Positions 1 through 12,456 of a DNA stretch of 64,000 nt are shown here, one piece after another. This stretch comes from Rhodanobacter sp. 7MK24. Lineage in GTDB: Bacteria; Pseudomonadota; Gammaproteobacteria; Xanthomonadales; Rhodanobacteraceae. The notes beneath the pieces are model-generated. The model saw only the letters and a list, made by a program, of their open reading frames with translations, ran no database searches and had not been told where the DNA came from. Location of the stretch: contig NZ_JACYXL010000001.1 of assembly GCF_014842995.1 (NCBI RefSeq), positions 435,183 through 499,182 on the forward strand, given 5' to 3'. The position numbers and the translations under genes were made by a program. Positions within the stretch are counted from its first letter, which is position 1. Every line of letters begins with the position of its first letter.

Positions 1-273
1 CGAGCCAAGCTGCACAGGGTGATGAACGCCGAGCCGCTGGCGCTGATCGAGTACTGGGCGGTGGACCCAGACTACGACGGCCGGGTGTTCCGCTCGGTGT
101 GGCAGGACTATCGCGGCAATACCGCGAACGACGACGATACTCTGCGCGTGGCGACCGAGGCGCGCTTCGACGCGCCGCGCAGGGACGGCGCGCGCCGCGT
201 GTGCGTGCGCGTGGTGGACGTGTTTGGTTTCGAGGCGGAGGTGGTGCAAGTCGTAGCGGAGTGCACGCCATGA
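1..273 (+). CDS. C-terminal end of a probable type III DNA methyltransferase (Mod), truncated by the window edge
   Basis: The frame is open from the first base and ends with TGA at 271-273. Its last 90 codons read like the tail of adenine-specific type III methyltransferases: a conserved block around EYWAVDPDYDG, then FRSVWQDYRG and a beta-rich end with VRVVDVFGFEAEVV. The catalytic DPPY and SAM motifs would lie left of the window, so the identity rests on this tail and on the neighbour. The stop overlaps the ATG of the next gene (ATGA), so the two are translationally coupled. A start at 19 is possible but unlikely, because nothing interrupts the frame upstream. Confidence 0.6.
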   Translation, partial: RAKLHRVMNAEPLALIEYWAVDPDYDGRVFRSVWQDYRGNTANDDDTLRVATEARFDAPRRDGARRVCVRVVDVFGFEAEVVQVVAECTP

Positions 274-3233
274 GCCGCGTTGCATCTCCCGACGACCAAC
301 TCGCGCTGGCCAGGGCGCTCACCCAGCGCGTGCAGTTGCTTTGCCTTGGGCTGGAGCACGGCGAGGCGGAAATCCTCGAACTGGTCACGCCGACGACAGC
401 GGAACTGCTGGGCTGGTGGTTCAGCGCGGACGCCTGCCAGTCGCGCGCCTTCAATTTCCATGCGGGGCAGCGCCAGGCCATCCTCAATACCATCGTGGCG
501 CACGAGGTGCTGGACAGCCCGAACCTCGCCGACCTGTACCGGCAGGTGTGCGCGGACGAGCTGCTGAAAGATGGTCGGCTCCTCGAAGTCGAGCAGGGCA
601 AGCACGCGCATCCGAAATACTGCCTGAAGATGGCCACCGGCACCGGCAAGACCTGGGTGCTGCAGGCGCTGCTGGTCTGGCAGATGCTGAATCGCTCGGC
701 CGGGTTGGCGGTTGGAATCGATGATCCGCGCTTCACCCGGCATTTCCTGATCGTCGCACCGGGGCTGATCGTGTACGAGCGCCTGCTGGATGCCTTCCTC
801 GGCAAGGAAGGCGCCGATGGGCAGCGGCGCTTCGAGACGTCTGATGTGGCGGTCTGCCGCGAGCTGTTCGTGCCGCCGGGATATCGCGAACAGGTCGAAC
901 AGTTCGTGCGCGGCAACGTCTGCACCAAGCAAGAGATTGGGTTGAAGGCGACCGGCGGCGGCATGATCGCCATCACGAATTGGCATCTGTTGGTTGATGC
1001 CGAAGCGGAAGAAGAGCAGCAGGAAGCCGAGGACGCATCGCCGGCGACGCCTGGCATGGTGGCGGATGCCGCCGCCGTGGCCTACGACTTGCTGCCGCTG
1101 ACGCCGGGCCGCGCAACGGGCAACAGCCTGGACGTGCTGGACCGTCGCTGGGCGCGCGGCAACGTGCTGGCGTATCTGGCCGGCATTCCCAGGCTGATGG
1201 TGTTCAACGACGAGGCGCACCATATCCATGAATTGAAGCGCGAAGGCGAGGCTGACGAGGTCGAATGGCAGAAAAGCCTGTCGCGCATCGCTGCCGGTAA
1301 GGGGCGGCATTTCGTACAGGTGGATTTCTCGGCAACACCCTATAACGACGTCGGTGGCGGCAAGAAGAAGCGCAAACTGTATTTCCCGCACATCGTGGTG
1401 GATTTCGATCTGAAGGACGCGATGCGTGCAGGGCTGGTCAAGTCGCTGGTGCTGGACAAGCGCAAGGAGATCGGCGCACTGCCGTTGGAGTTCAAGGCCG
1501 AGCGAGACGAGAACGGCAACGCGACCCTGTCGGAAGGTCAGCGCGTGATGCTGCGTGCTGGGCTGCACAAGCTGCGCAAGCTGGAGGCCGATTTCGCAAA
1601 GCTCGATCCGGTGCGCAAGCCGAAGATGTTGGTGGTGTGCGAGGACACCAAGGTCTCGCCGCTGGTGTCGGATTTCCTGCGCGATCAGGGGCTGGAAGAG
1701 AGCGACGTGCTCACAGTGGATTCCGGCAAGAAGGAAGACATTGGCGAAAAGGAATGGGCGCGCGTTCGCCAGCAGTTGTTCGACGTGGACCGGCGAGCAC
1801 AGCCGCGCGTGATCGTCAGCGTGCTGATGCTGCGCGAAGGCTTCGACGTCAACAACATCTGCGTGATCGTGCCGTTGCGTTCCTCGCAGGCGCAGATCCT
1901 GCTGGAGCAGACCATAGGCCGCGGCCTGCGGCTGATGTGGCGTGAACCGGAATACATCGACAGCAAGCGCGAGAACCGTGAGCGCATCAATCGCGGCGAA
2001 GAACCGGATTCGTTGATCGACATCCTCTCCATCGTCGAGCATCCGGCGTTCCAGAGCTTCTATGACGAGCAGCTTGGCAAGGAGTTGGTAGGCGAAATCC
2101 GCGACGATCTGGAAAGCAACATCGGCGACCAGATCCTTGTGGAATTGCGGCCGGATTATCAGAAATACGATTTCGCAATCCCCTTTATCCTGCGCGAGGC
2201 GGAAGAAACGCTTGAGCATATGCCGATCGACATCGCCGACCTGCAGCCATTCGGCGGCATGACGCGCGAGCAATTGAGCGACCTGGTCGGCAAGGGCGAT
2301 GTGTTCACGTCGCACGACCTGCAGAGCAGTACCTTGTTCGGCGACTACCGCGTGGACGGCGCGGTGATGAATGTTGGCGGCTACAACGAATGGCTGTCCA
2401 GGTTGACCCGACGGATCACCCAAGCATTAAGCCAGCCGTTGCCGGTAGGAGGCAAGGTCGCGTATCACCTGGCCAAGCCGTACACACAGGTGGGTTCGGC
2501 GGTGATGGCCACGGCCATCGACGACTATATCCGTTCACGGCTGTTCCGCGAAGAGTTCGAGCCTTTCGAGAACGAGAACTGGCGCCTGCTGATGCTGCAG
2601 CCGGTGGTCGATCACGTGATCAAAGTATTCGCGTTGGCGCTGCGAAATGCGGAAGACCACAATACGAGCGGCGAGATCGAGGTTCGCCATCGCCGCTTGT
2701 CCGAGGTGAGCCGGCTGCCGATGCGCGAGAGTGCGTCGCTGGAAGTAGAGAAGTGCATCTATCCGCGTTTGCCGTACCCAAGCCGCAGCGGCGGCCTCGA
2801 ACGGACCTTCATCGAATGGGCTCTGCACGATGCCAGCGTGGCAGCGTTCTGCAAGATCAGCGAGACCAGACATGATTTCGCGCGGCTACGGTACGTCAAG
2901 GACAGCGGCATGCCGGCGTTCTATTCGCCGGATTTCCTGGTGCGCATGGCGGATGCCATCTATCTGGTCGAGACCAAGGCGCAGGACCAGACCAGCCACC
3001 CGAATGTGCAGCGCAAACGCAGGGCTGCGGCTGCCTGGTGCGAGCGCATCAATGCGTTGCCGCCGGAGTTGCGCAGCGGCCTGCCTTGGCATTACGCGCT
3101 GGTCGGCGAATCGATCTTCCACGATTGGCGGCAGAACGGCGCGCGGCTCGGCGAATTGCTGGCGTATTCGAAGGTGCGCGCGGCGCCAACGGCACAGTCG
3201 CAGGGCGGCCTTGCACTGGGCGACGGCTTCTGA
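270..3233 (+). CDS. Type III restriction enzyme, Res subunit (DEAD-like helicase plus nuclease)
   Basis: This 987-residue protein would cleave DNA after ATP-dependent translocation, together with the methyltransferase encoded just upstream. A Walker A motif (MATGTGKT) lies near residues 121-128, a Walker B/DEAH-type box (NDEAHH) near 313-318, and the helicase motif VI region (QTIGRGLRLMW) near 546. A C-terminal PD-(D/E)XK-like nuclease signature, DFLVRM followed by YLVETKAQ, lies near 888-906. The ATG at 270 was chosen because it overlaps the upstream stop and leaves a full-length domain set. The open frame extends further left to 99, but that part lies antisense-like within the Mod frame. 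No frameshift is visible, so the subunit looks intact. Confidence 0.88.
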   Translation: MSRVASPDDQLALARALTQRVQLLCLGLEHGEAEILELVTPTTAELLGWWFSADACQSRAFNFHAGQRQAILNTIVAHEVLDSPNLADLYRQVCADELLKDGRLLEVEQGKHAHPKYCLKMATGTGKTWVLQALLVWQMLNRSAGLAVGIDDPRFTRHFLIVAPGLIVYERLLDAFLGKEGADGQRRFETSDVAVCRELFVPPGYREQVEQFVRGNVCTKQEIGLKATGGGMIAITNWHLLVDAEAEEEQQEAEDASPATPGMVADAAAVAYDLLPLTPGRATGNSLDVLDRRWARGNVLAYLAGIPRLMVFNDEAHHIHELKREGEADEVEWQKSLSRIAAGKGRHFVQVDFSATPYNDVGGGKKKRKLYFPHIVVDFDLKDAMRAGLVKSLVLDKRKEIGALPLEFKAERDENGNATLSEGQRVMLRAGLHKLRKLEADFAKLDPVRKPKMLVVCEDTKVSPLVSDFLRDQGLEESDVLTVDSGKKEDIGEKEWARVRQQLFDVDRRAQPRVIVSVLMLREGFDVNNICVIVPLRSSQAQILLEQTIGRGLRLMWREPEYIDSKRENRERINRGEEPDSLIDILSIVEHPAFQSFYDEQLGKELVGEIRDDLESNIGDQILVELRPDYQKYDFAIPFILREAEETLEHMPIDIADLQPFGGMTREQLSDLVGKGDVFTSHDLQSSTLFGDYRVDGAVMNVGGYNEWLSRLTRRITQALSQPLPVGGKVAYHLAKPYTQVGSAVMATAIDDYIRSRLFREEFEPFENENWRLLMLQPVVDHVIKVFALALRNAEDHNTSGEIEVRHRRLSEVSRLPMRESASLEVEKCIYPRLPYPSRSGGLERTFIEWALHDASVAAFCKISETRHDFARLRYVKDSGMPAFYSPDFLVRMADAIYLVETKAQDQTSHPNVQRKRRAAAAWCERINALPPELRSGLPWHYALVGESIFHDWRQNGARLGELLAYSKVRAAPTAQSQGGLALGDGF

Positions 3234-3261
3234 GTGCCGTCGCCCATGCGTGGCAGCACGG

Positions 3262-5077
<1,816 letters not shown>

Positions 5078-5098
5078 GCCCAGCGTTCGTCGCCCGGA

Positions 5099-5252
5099 GC
5101 AGGCCGGACAGACGTGCAGGACGCCTGCCGGGCGGCCTCGCGGGGAAAGTGCAGCGAGTCATCCAGTGACCGCACGGCCTGAACGAGCACGGTCTCCGCG
5201 GGATGGCCAACTTCGCTATTGCGACGCGCTTCCGGCCGGCGCCGGAATGACG
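5099..5252. repeat. Degenerate family C repeat remnant between glnK and the SUF regulator
   Basis: The stretch GCAGCGAGTCATCCAGTGAC near 5152-5170 is the reverse complement of the centre of the intact element at 21919-22065. GCCGGAATGAC near 5241-5252 matches the family end. The rest is diverged. Together with the promoter sites, this accounts for most of the 400-base gap between glnK and the Rrf2 gene. Confidence 0.55.
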
Positions 5253-5269
5253 GTTACGGGTATGCCGGT

Positions 5270-5312
5270 TTGACCGGATCGCCCATAATCAGTACCATTT
5301 TGGTCTGAATTA
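5270..5312 (+). promoter_or_regulatory. SUF operon promoter with overlapping Rrf2-type operator
   Basis: TTGACC (5270-5275) and TACCAT (5293-5298) are separated by 17 bases and form a plausible sigma-70 promoter. An imperfect dyad, TAATCAGTACC-ATTTT-GGTCTGAATTA (5286-5312), covers the -10 region. It sits 20 bases before the ATG of the Rrf2 regulator, as expected for autorepression by a SufR/IscR-like protein. Both sites are predicted by eye. Confidence 0.6.
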
Positions 5313-5332
5313 AGCCGTTTCCCTCTCCCATC

Positions 5333-5793
5333 ATGCTTCGTGTCAGCCGACTCACGGATTACGCCGCGGTGGTGATGACCTGCATCGCCGCCCACCCGGC
5401 CGACGTGCTGAGCACGGCGCAGATCGCCGACGAGACGCATCTGGAACTGCCCACGGTGAGCAAGCTGCTGAAGTCGCTGGGCCATGCCGGGCTGGTGGAA
5501 TCCTTCCGTGGCGTCAATGGCGGCTATCGGCTGGCGCGACCGGCCGGTGCGATCACACTGGCCGAGATCGTCGAGGCAATGGAAGGCCCCATCGGCATGA
5601 CCGAATGTGGTGTCGTCGCCGAGGGCAACTGCGGGCGCGAGGCGCAGTGCGGCGTGCGCGGCAGCTGGCAGCGCATCAGCAGCGTGCTCGACAACGCGCT
5701 GCGTGCGGTGACCCTGGCCGACATGCTGCGCCCGGCACCGCGCCGCCACGAAGTGACGGTGGACATCAGCACCTTGAAAGGCAGGACCATGGC

Positions 5794-5797
<4 letters not shown>
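5333..5797 (+). CDS. Rrf2-family regulator of the SUF operon
   Basis: This 154-residue protein is a [Fe-S]-dependent winged-helix regulator of the IscR/SufR class. The N-terminal helix-turn-helix (about residues 1-65, with [11 protein letters not shown] as recognition region) is followed by three cysteines, C92, C100 and C106. Their spacing is close to the IscR cluster ligands. It is the first gene of the SUF operon; its TGA overlaps the sufB ATG. It most likely represses its own operon when it carries a cluster, through the dyad at 5286-5312. Whether it is best called SufR or IscR cannot be settled from sequence alone. Confidence 0.92.
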
Positions 5798-7262
<1,465 letters not shown>

Positions 7263-7266
<4 letters not shown>

Positions 7267-7901
7267 GTGTCGCCCGCGGCGCACATTGGGATGCGGTGTA
7301 CCGCGAGAGGACGGCGGGCCAGACCAGCTGGTTCCGTCCGCATCTCGACGAGTCGCTGCGCCTGATCGATGCGCTGGACATGCCGAGTGACCAGCCGGCG
7401 CTGGACGTGGGCGGCGGTCGCTCCACCCTGGCCGATGACCTGCTGGCGCGTCGTTTCACGGACGTGGGCGTGCTCGATATTTCGGCTGTCGCCCTGGCCG
7501 AATCGCGGCGGCGGCTCGGTGCCAGGGCGCACTCGGTGAAGTGGATGGCCGGCGACGTCGTCGACCTTGCCTTGCCTGCGGCGCACTTCGGGTTGTGGCA
7601 CGACCGCGCGGTGTTCCATTTCCTCACCGACGCCGATGAGCGCGCACGCTACGTCGCGGCCGCGAGGCATGCGGTGCGGCCACGCGGCTATCTGGTCATC
7701 GGCACGTTTGCCGCCGATGGCCCGGAACGTTGCAGCGGTCTCGCCGTGACGCGCTACGACGCGTCGGCACTGGCTGCGATCTTCGTGCCGGGCTTCCGGC
7801 TGGTTTCCCACAGCCGCGACGTGCACCGCACACCGTCCGGCAGTGAACAAGCCTTCACCTACGTCGTGCTGCAGCGTTGCGGCGATGGCGTGGACGCATG
7901 A
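7263..7901 (+). CDS. Class I SAM-dependent methyltransferase inserted in the SUF operon
   Basis: The 212-residue protein has a SAM-binding Rossmann fold: motif I is [16 protein letters not shown] (about residues 45-60) and the acidic motif II is [17 protein letters not shown] segment resembles the post-motif region of thiopurine/tellurite-type small-molecule methyltransferases. The N-terminus (HWDAVYRER, then [12 protein letters not shown]) is also typical of that group. The substrate is unknown. Its ATG overlaps the sufB stop by ATGA, so it is co-translated with sufB. Base composition matches the neighbours. Confidence 0.85.
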
Positions 7902-7950
7902 CATCGCCGCGCGCACGCACGGTATTTCTGGCCGATTCGAGGAACACTCC

Positions 7951-8441
7951 ATGAGATCGCTTTCCCTCCTGCTGACGGGCGCCGCGGCCGCCATGCTTGC
8001 CGGTTGCATCCACGTCAAGCACACCGATCCGGTGGCGCCGCAGATCAGCGGCACCGTGACCCGTGCCGGCCTGCCGGTGCCGGGCGTGCACGTACAGCTG
8101 GTCGAGGCGTTCGACGATGCCGGCGCGCCGCTGCCCGATGCGGAGAAGGACGAAGTGGTGACGGACGGCCAGGGTCACTTCACCGTCGGTCCGCTCTACC
8201 GCAAGGCGAAGCGGGTGGACCTGCACACCGTGCCGTGGGGCTTGCGCCTTTCCGCCGACGACAAGACGTGGCATGCCGGCTGGCTGTCGGATCCGGCCAT
8301 GCTGGGCGTGGTGCCGAAGGCCCCCGTGTCCGCCATGTGCGATCTCGCGGTGGACAGCAAGACCAGCGCGATCGCCGGCGACCTCCAGGTCATGGGCAAG
8401 GGCCCGTGCATCCTGCAACTGATCGAGAAGACCAAGAAGTG

Positions 8442-8442
<1 letters not shown>
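7951..8442 (+). CDS. Predicted lipoprotein with a transthyretin/carboxypeptidase-regulatory-like domain
   Basis: The product is 163 residues with a lipoprotein signal peptide whose lipobox LAGC places the lipidated cysteine at residue 19. The remainder looks like a small beta-sandwich: SGTVTRAGLPVPGVHVQLVEA, then VVTDGQGHFTVGPLY, the pattern of CarboxypepD_reg/transthyretin-like domains. It lies between the methyltransferase and sufC, and its TGA overlaps the sufC ATG. An envelope lipoprotein inside a cytosolic cluster-assembly operon is unexpected, and its role is unknown. The ATG at 7951 was chosen because it begins the signal peptide; 36 open codons precede it. Confidence 0.8.
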
Positions 8443-9211
<769 letters not shown>

Positions 9212-9215
<4 letters not shown>

Positions 9216-10510
9216 GCCAGGCGCTGCCCTTCGTCGATGCATTGGGTGCGGCGCCGCTGCCGGCCAGCGGCATCGCATGGCTGGACGCGTCGCGCCGTGA
9301 ACAACTCGATGCCTTCGTGGCCGCCGGCTTGCCTGACACGCGTATGGAAGCGTGGAAATACACCGCACTGCGCGCCTTGGGCCAGCGCCGCTTTGCCGCC
9401 GGCGATGCGCAAGCGGCGGCGCGCGTGGTCGATCCGGCCGTGTTTGCGTTGCCCGGTGTGGACGGCCCAAGGCTGGCCTTCGTCAACGGTGTGTTCCGCG
9501 CTGATCTTTCCACGTTGGACGTGCTGCCCAGCGGCCTAACGTTGCAGCCGCTGTCGCAGGCGTTGCGGCAGGATGCCGAGCCGCTGCGCTTCGTGTTGTC
9601 ACGGTACGAAGCGGAGCAGGGCGACGCCTTCGTGCGGCTCAACGCGGCGTTCGCCGCGGACGGCGTGCTGCTGAAACTGGCGGCCGGCGCGAAGCCGGCC
9701 AAGCCGGTGCACCTGGTGTTCCTCGGCGCGCCTGCCGAAGGCGACCTGGCCTGGCATCTGCGCAACGTCATCGAGCTGGGCGAAGGCGCCGAACTCACCC
9801 TGGTGGAACACCACGCCGCCAGTGGCGAGCAGCAGCATCTGGCCACGGTGATGAGCGACATCGTGTTGCGCGACGGCGCCGTGCTGCGGCAACTCTTGTT
9901 GCAGCAGGCGGCCACCGGCAGCAGCCTGATCCGGCGCAGCAAATTGCATCTGGGTTCGCGCGCCCGGACCACCTCGCACGTGCTGGAACTGGGCGGTGCA
10001 CTGGCGCGCCACGACCTGCACGCCGACCTGGCGGGCAATGGCGCATCCTTCGCCACGCGTGGCGTCTTCATGCCGCGCGGCCGCCAGCACATCGACACGC
10101 AGCTGGCGATACGCCACCAGGCGTTGGGCACGACGTCGGATTCCGTGTGGCGAGGCGTGGCCGACCAGCGGGCGCGCGGCGTTTTTCGCGGGGCGATCCT
10201 GGTGGCGCCGGGGGCCGATGGCAGCGATGCCAGCCTCAGCAACAAGAACCTGCTGCTGTCGCCGAACGCCGAGATCGACACCAAGCCGGAACTGGAAATC
10301 CATGCCGACGAAGTGAAGGCCGCACATGGCGCCACCGTGGGGCAGCTCGACGAACGCGCGCTGTTCTACCTGCGCTCGCGCGGCATTCCGCAGGCCGAGG
10401 CACGGACGCTGCTCACCGCCGCGTTCTGCCGCGCGGTGCTGGACGATTTGCCGAACGCGGCACTGCGCGAGCATTTGGCCGCGTTGCTGGTAGTCAAGTT
10501 GCCGGCGTGA
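9212..10510 (+). CDS. sufD: Fe-S cluster assembly protein SufD
   Basis: The 432-residue SufD is the partner of SufB in the SufBC2D scaffold. Family features include an N-terminal region with TRMEAWKYTALRAL, a beta-helix core (IELGEGAELTLVEHH) and the conserved C-terminus HADEVKAAHGATVGQLDERALFYLRSRG with its histidine. The gene starts inside the sufC stop (ATGA). Downstream, the usual direct junction to sufS is interrupted by about 700 bases that hold an AT-rich gene and a palindromic repeat. Confidence 0.96.
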
Positions 10511-10571
10511 TCTTGGTATATAAGGGTTGAATTTAAAAACAATGCGTGACGACTTCTGGGGGCGTGACGTT

Positions 10572-11042
10572 ATGAAAAGCTCATTTCTAATAAAAATTTT
10601 AATTGGGTTAGCTATTTTTTTAATGGTTGGTACTTGGCAAATAAAAAAAGCCAGAGAGTATGCGCCTAATTTATCGGATTTCAGTTGGACGACAGATATT
10701 TCCGGGGTCTCTTCATATCTTCCCATTGGGCGTATTGGTTTAAATCGAATCAGTGGAGGAGGATTGTATTGTGGAGCAACCTATGCAGGCGGCGGAGCGC
10801 CATGCGCTGCACTCGCCAAGCTCCCAGAAGGTAGCGAAATTACAGCGTCAATAATAACGCTGAATACGTATCGTGGAACGATTTTATATGCCATGAATAT
10901 CAAATTCAATTCGCAAGAGATCTACGAAATTAGCCCAAGAGAGGCCCTTAGAAATTGGTGGACTGGAAGTTGCATAAAAATAGCAATTTTTTCAATGCTT
11001 TCAATAGTTGCGTACAGCTTGATCTTAATCGTGTTCACTTGA
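10572..11042 (+). CDS. AT-rich hypothetical two-segment membrane protein inserted between sufD and sufS
   Basis: I do not recognise this protein. From the ATG at 10572, which has a GGGGGCG ribosome site about 9 bases upstream, it is 156 residues. One hydrophobic helix lies at the N-terminus (IKILIGLAIFLMVGTW) and one at the C-terminus (IAIFSMLSIVAYSLILIVF), with a glycine-rich extracytoplasmic segment between them (GGGLYCGATYAGGG). Upstream starts at 10542 (ATG) or 10527 (TTG) are possible. Composition is strikingly AT-rich, with many A/T-ending codons, unlike everything around it, which suggests recent acquisition. The reading frame ends inside the second copy of a 20-bp tandem duplication. 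Without that duplication it would run 8 residues longer and end SQPRRQK. Confidence 0.7.
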   Translation: MKSSFLIKILIGLAIFLMVGTWQIKKAREYAPNLSDFSWTTDISGVSSYLPIGRIGLNRISGGGLYCGATYAGGGAPCAALAKLPEGSEITASIITLNTYRGTILYAMNIKFNSQEIYEISPREALRNWWTGSCIKIAIFSMLSIVAYSLILIVFT

Positions 11043-11057
11043 TCTTAATCGTGTTCA
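11018..11057 (+). repeat. Perfect 20-bp tandem duplication at the 3' end of the AT-rich gene
   Basis: CTTGATCTTAATCGTGTTCA occurs at 11018-11037 and again immediately at 11038-11057 with no mismatch. The stop codon (11040-11042) is created at the junction by a change of frame, so the duplication probably shortened the protein. A perfect copy suggests a recent slippage event or assembly artefact. Confidence 0.9.
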
Positions 11058-11110
11058 TAAGCCAACCGAGGCGGCAAAAATGAACAACAGCTTTTTCTCC
11101 TCCGTTGCGT

Positions 11111-11182
11111 GCAGGGGGAGGTTGGGGGTAAGGCTCGTCACTGGGCACCCCGCCCCAACCCTCCCCTGCATGCAGGGGAGGG
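11111..11182. repeat. Palindromic intergenic element upstream of sufS
   Basis: An arm GCAGGGGGAGGTTGGGG (11111-11127) is mirrored by CCCCAACCCTCCCCTGC (11153-11169) with two mismatches. A perfect 24-base palindrome centred on TGCATGCA spans 11159-11182. The structure can fold into alternative large hairpins and resembles REP-type intergenic elements. It sits between the AT-rich gene and sufS and leaves only about 22 bases before the sufS start. Confidence 0.75.
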
Positions 11183-11204
11183 GGTCAACCACGGAAACTT
11201 CGGA

Positions 11205-12446
11205 ATGAATGCACAAACCAGCGCTCAAGCCTTCGACATCCGGCGCGTCCGCGCGGATTTCCCGCTGCTGGCGCGCACGGTGCACGGCAAGCCGCTGGTG
11301 TACTTCGACAACGCGAACACCAGCCAGAAGCCACTGGCGGTGATCGAGGCGGTGGATCGCCACTACCGCGAGCACAACGCCAACGTGTCGCGCGCGGTGC
11401 ATCTGTTGGGTGAAGAAGCCACCACGGCCTACGAGGGCGCGCGCGACACACTGGCGCGTTTCATCCATGCGCCGTCGCGCGACGAGCTGGTGCTCACTTC
11501 CGGCACCACGCAGGCGGCCAACCTGGTGGCCTACAGCTTCGTGCTGCCGCGGTTGAAGCCTGGCGACGCCATCCTCACCACCACGATGGAGCACCACGCC
11601 AACATCGTGCCGTGGCAGATCGTGGCGGCGCGCGCCGGCGCCACGGTGAAGGCGGCGCCGATCGACGAGCGCGGCGAGCTGATCGTGGAGAAGTTCATCG
11701 AGCTGCTCACGCCCGAGGTGAAGCTGGCCTGCGTGACCCACGTCTCCAACGTGCTGGGCACGGTGAACCCGGTGCGCGAACTGGCAAAGGCCTGTCGCGA
11801 GCGCGGCATCCCGCTGTTCGTGGATGGCTCGCAGGCGATGCCGCACCGCCCGGTGGACGTGCAGGCGCTGGGCTGCGATTTCTACGCGCTCACCGGCCAC
11901 AAGATGCTGGCGCCCACCGGCACCGGCGCGCTGTGGGCGAAGAAGGAACATCTTGAAGCCATGCCGCCGTTCTTCGGCGGCGGCGAGATGATCCGCGAGG
12001 TGAAGTTCTCCGGCACCACCTTCGCCGCGCCGCCGCACCGCTTCGAGGCGGGCACGCCGAACATCGCCGGTTTCGCCGGTGTGGCTGCGGCGATCGCCTA
12101 TTACGATGCGCTGGGCTTCGACGCCGTCCGCGCCCACGAGCGTGCGTTGCTCGACCACGCCACCGCGCAACTGCGCGAAGTCCCGGGCCTGCGTCTCTTC
12201 GGCGAGGCGAATGACAAGGAGCCGGTGATCTCTTTCCTGGTCGAAGGCGCTCAGGCCACCGACCTTGCCACCTTGCTGGATCTGGAAGGCGTGGCGGTGC
12301 GATCCGGCCATCATTGCGCGCACCCGCTGATGCAGTTCTATGGGGTGCCGGCCACGCTGCGCGCCTCGCTGGCGTTCTACAACACGCACGAGGAGGTCGA
12401 CGCCTTCGTGGCGGCCCTGCTCAAGGTGCGGCGCCTGCTCCGCTGA
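11205..12446 (+). CDS. sufS: Cysteine desulfurase SufS
   Basis: This 413-residue PLP enzyme takes sulfur from cysteine and supplies it to the SufBCD scaffold. The cofactor lysine is in ALTGHKMLAPTGTGALW and the catalytic cysteine in VAVRSGHHCAHPLMQFYG. Other group II blocks are NTSQKP, TMEHHANIVPWQ and FVDGSQAMPH. The ATG at 11205 was chosen because upstream codons run through the palindromic repeat; its ribosome site is weak. No sufE or sufU gene lies nearby, so the sulfur acceptor must be encoded elsewhere. Confidence 0.96.
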   Translation: MNAQTSAQAFDIRRVRADFPLLARTVHGKPLVYFDNANTSQKPLAVIEAVDRHYREHNANVSRAVHLLGEEATTAYEGARDTLARFIHAPSRDELVLTSGTTQAANLVAYSFVLPRLKPGDAILTTTMEHHANIVPWQIVAARAGATVKAAPIDERGELIVEKFIELLTPEVKLACVTHVSNVLGTVNPVRELAKACRERGIPLFVDGSQAMPHRPVDVQALGCDFYALTGHKMLAPTGTGALWAKKEHLEAMPPFFGGGEMIREVKFSGTTFAAPPHRFEAGTPNIAGFAGVAAAIAYYDALGFDAVRAHERALLDHATAQLREVPGLRLFGEANDKEPVISFLVEGAQATDLATLLDLEGVAVRSGHHCAHPLMQFYGVPATLRASLAFYNTHEEVDAFVAALLKVRRLLR

Positions 12447-12456
12447 AAGGGTCCCG

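Noticed and set aside
108-2423. Very long open frame on the minus strand opposite the restriction gene
   Set aside because: It is His/Gln/Arg-rich with no domain resemblance and arises from the strong third-position GC bias of the real gene on the plus strand.
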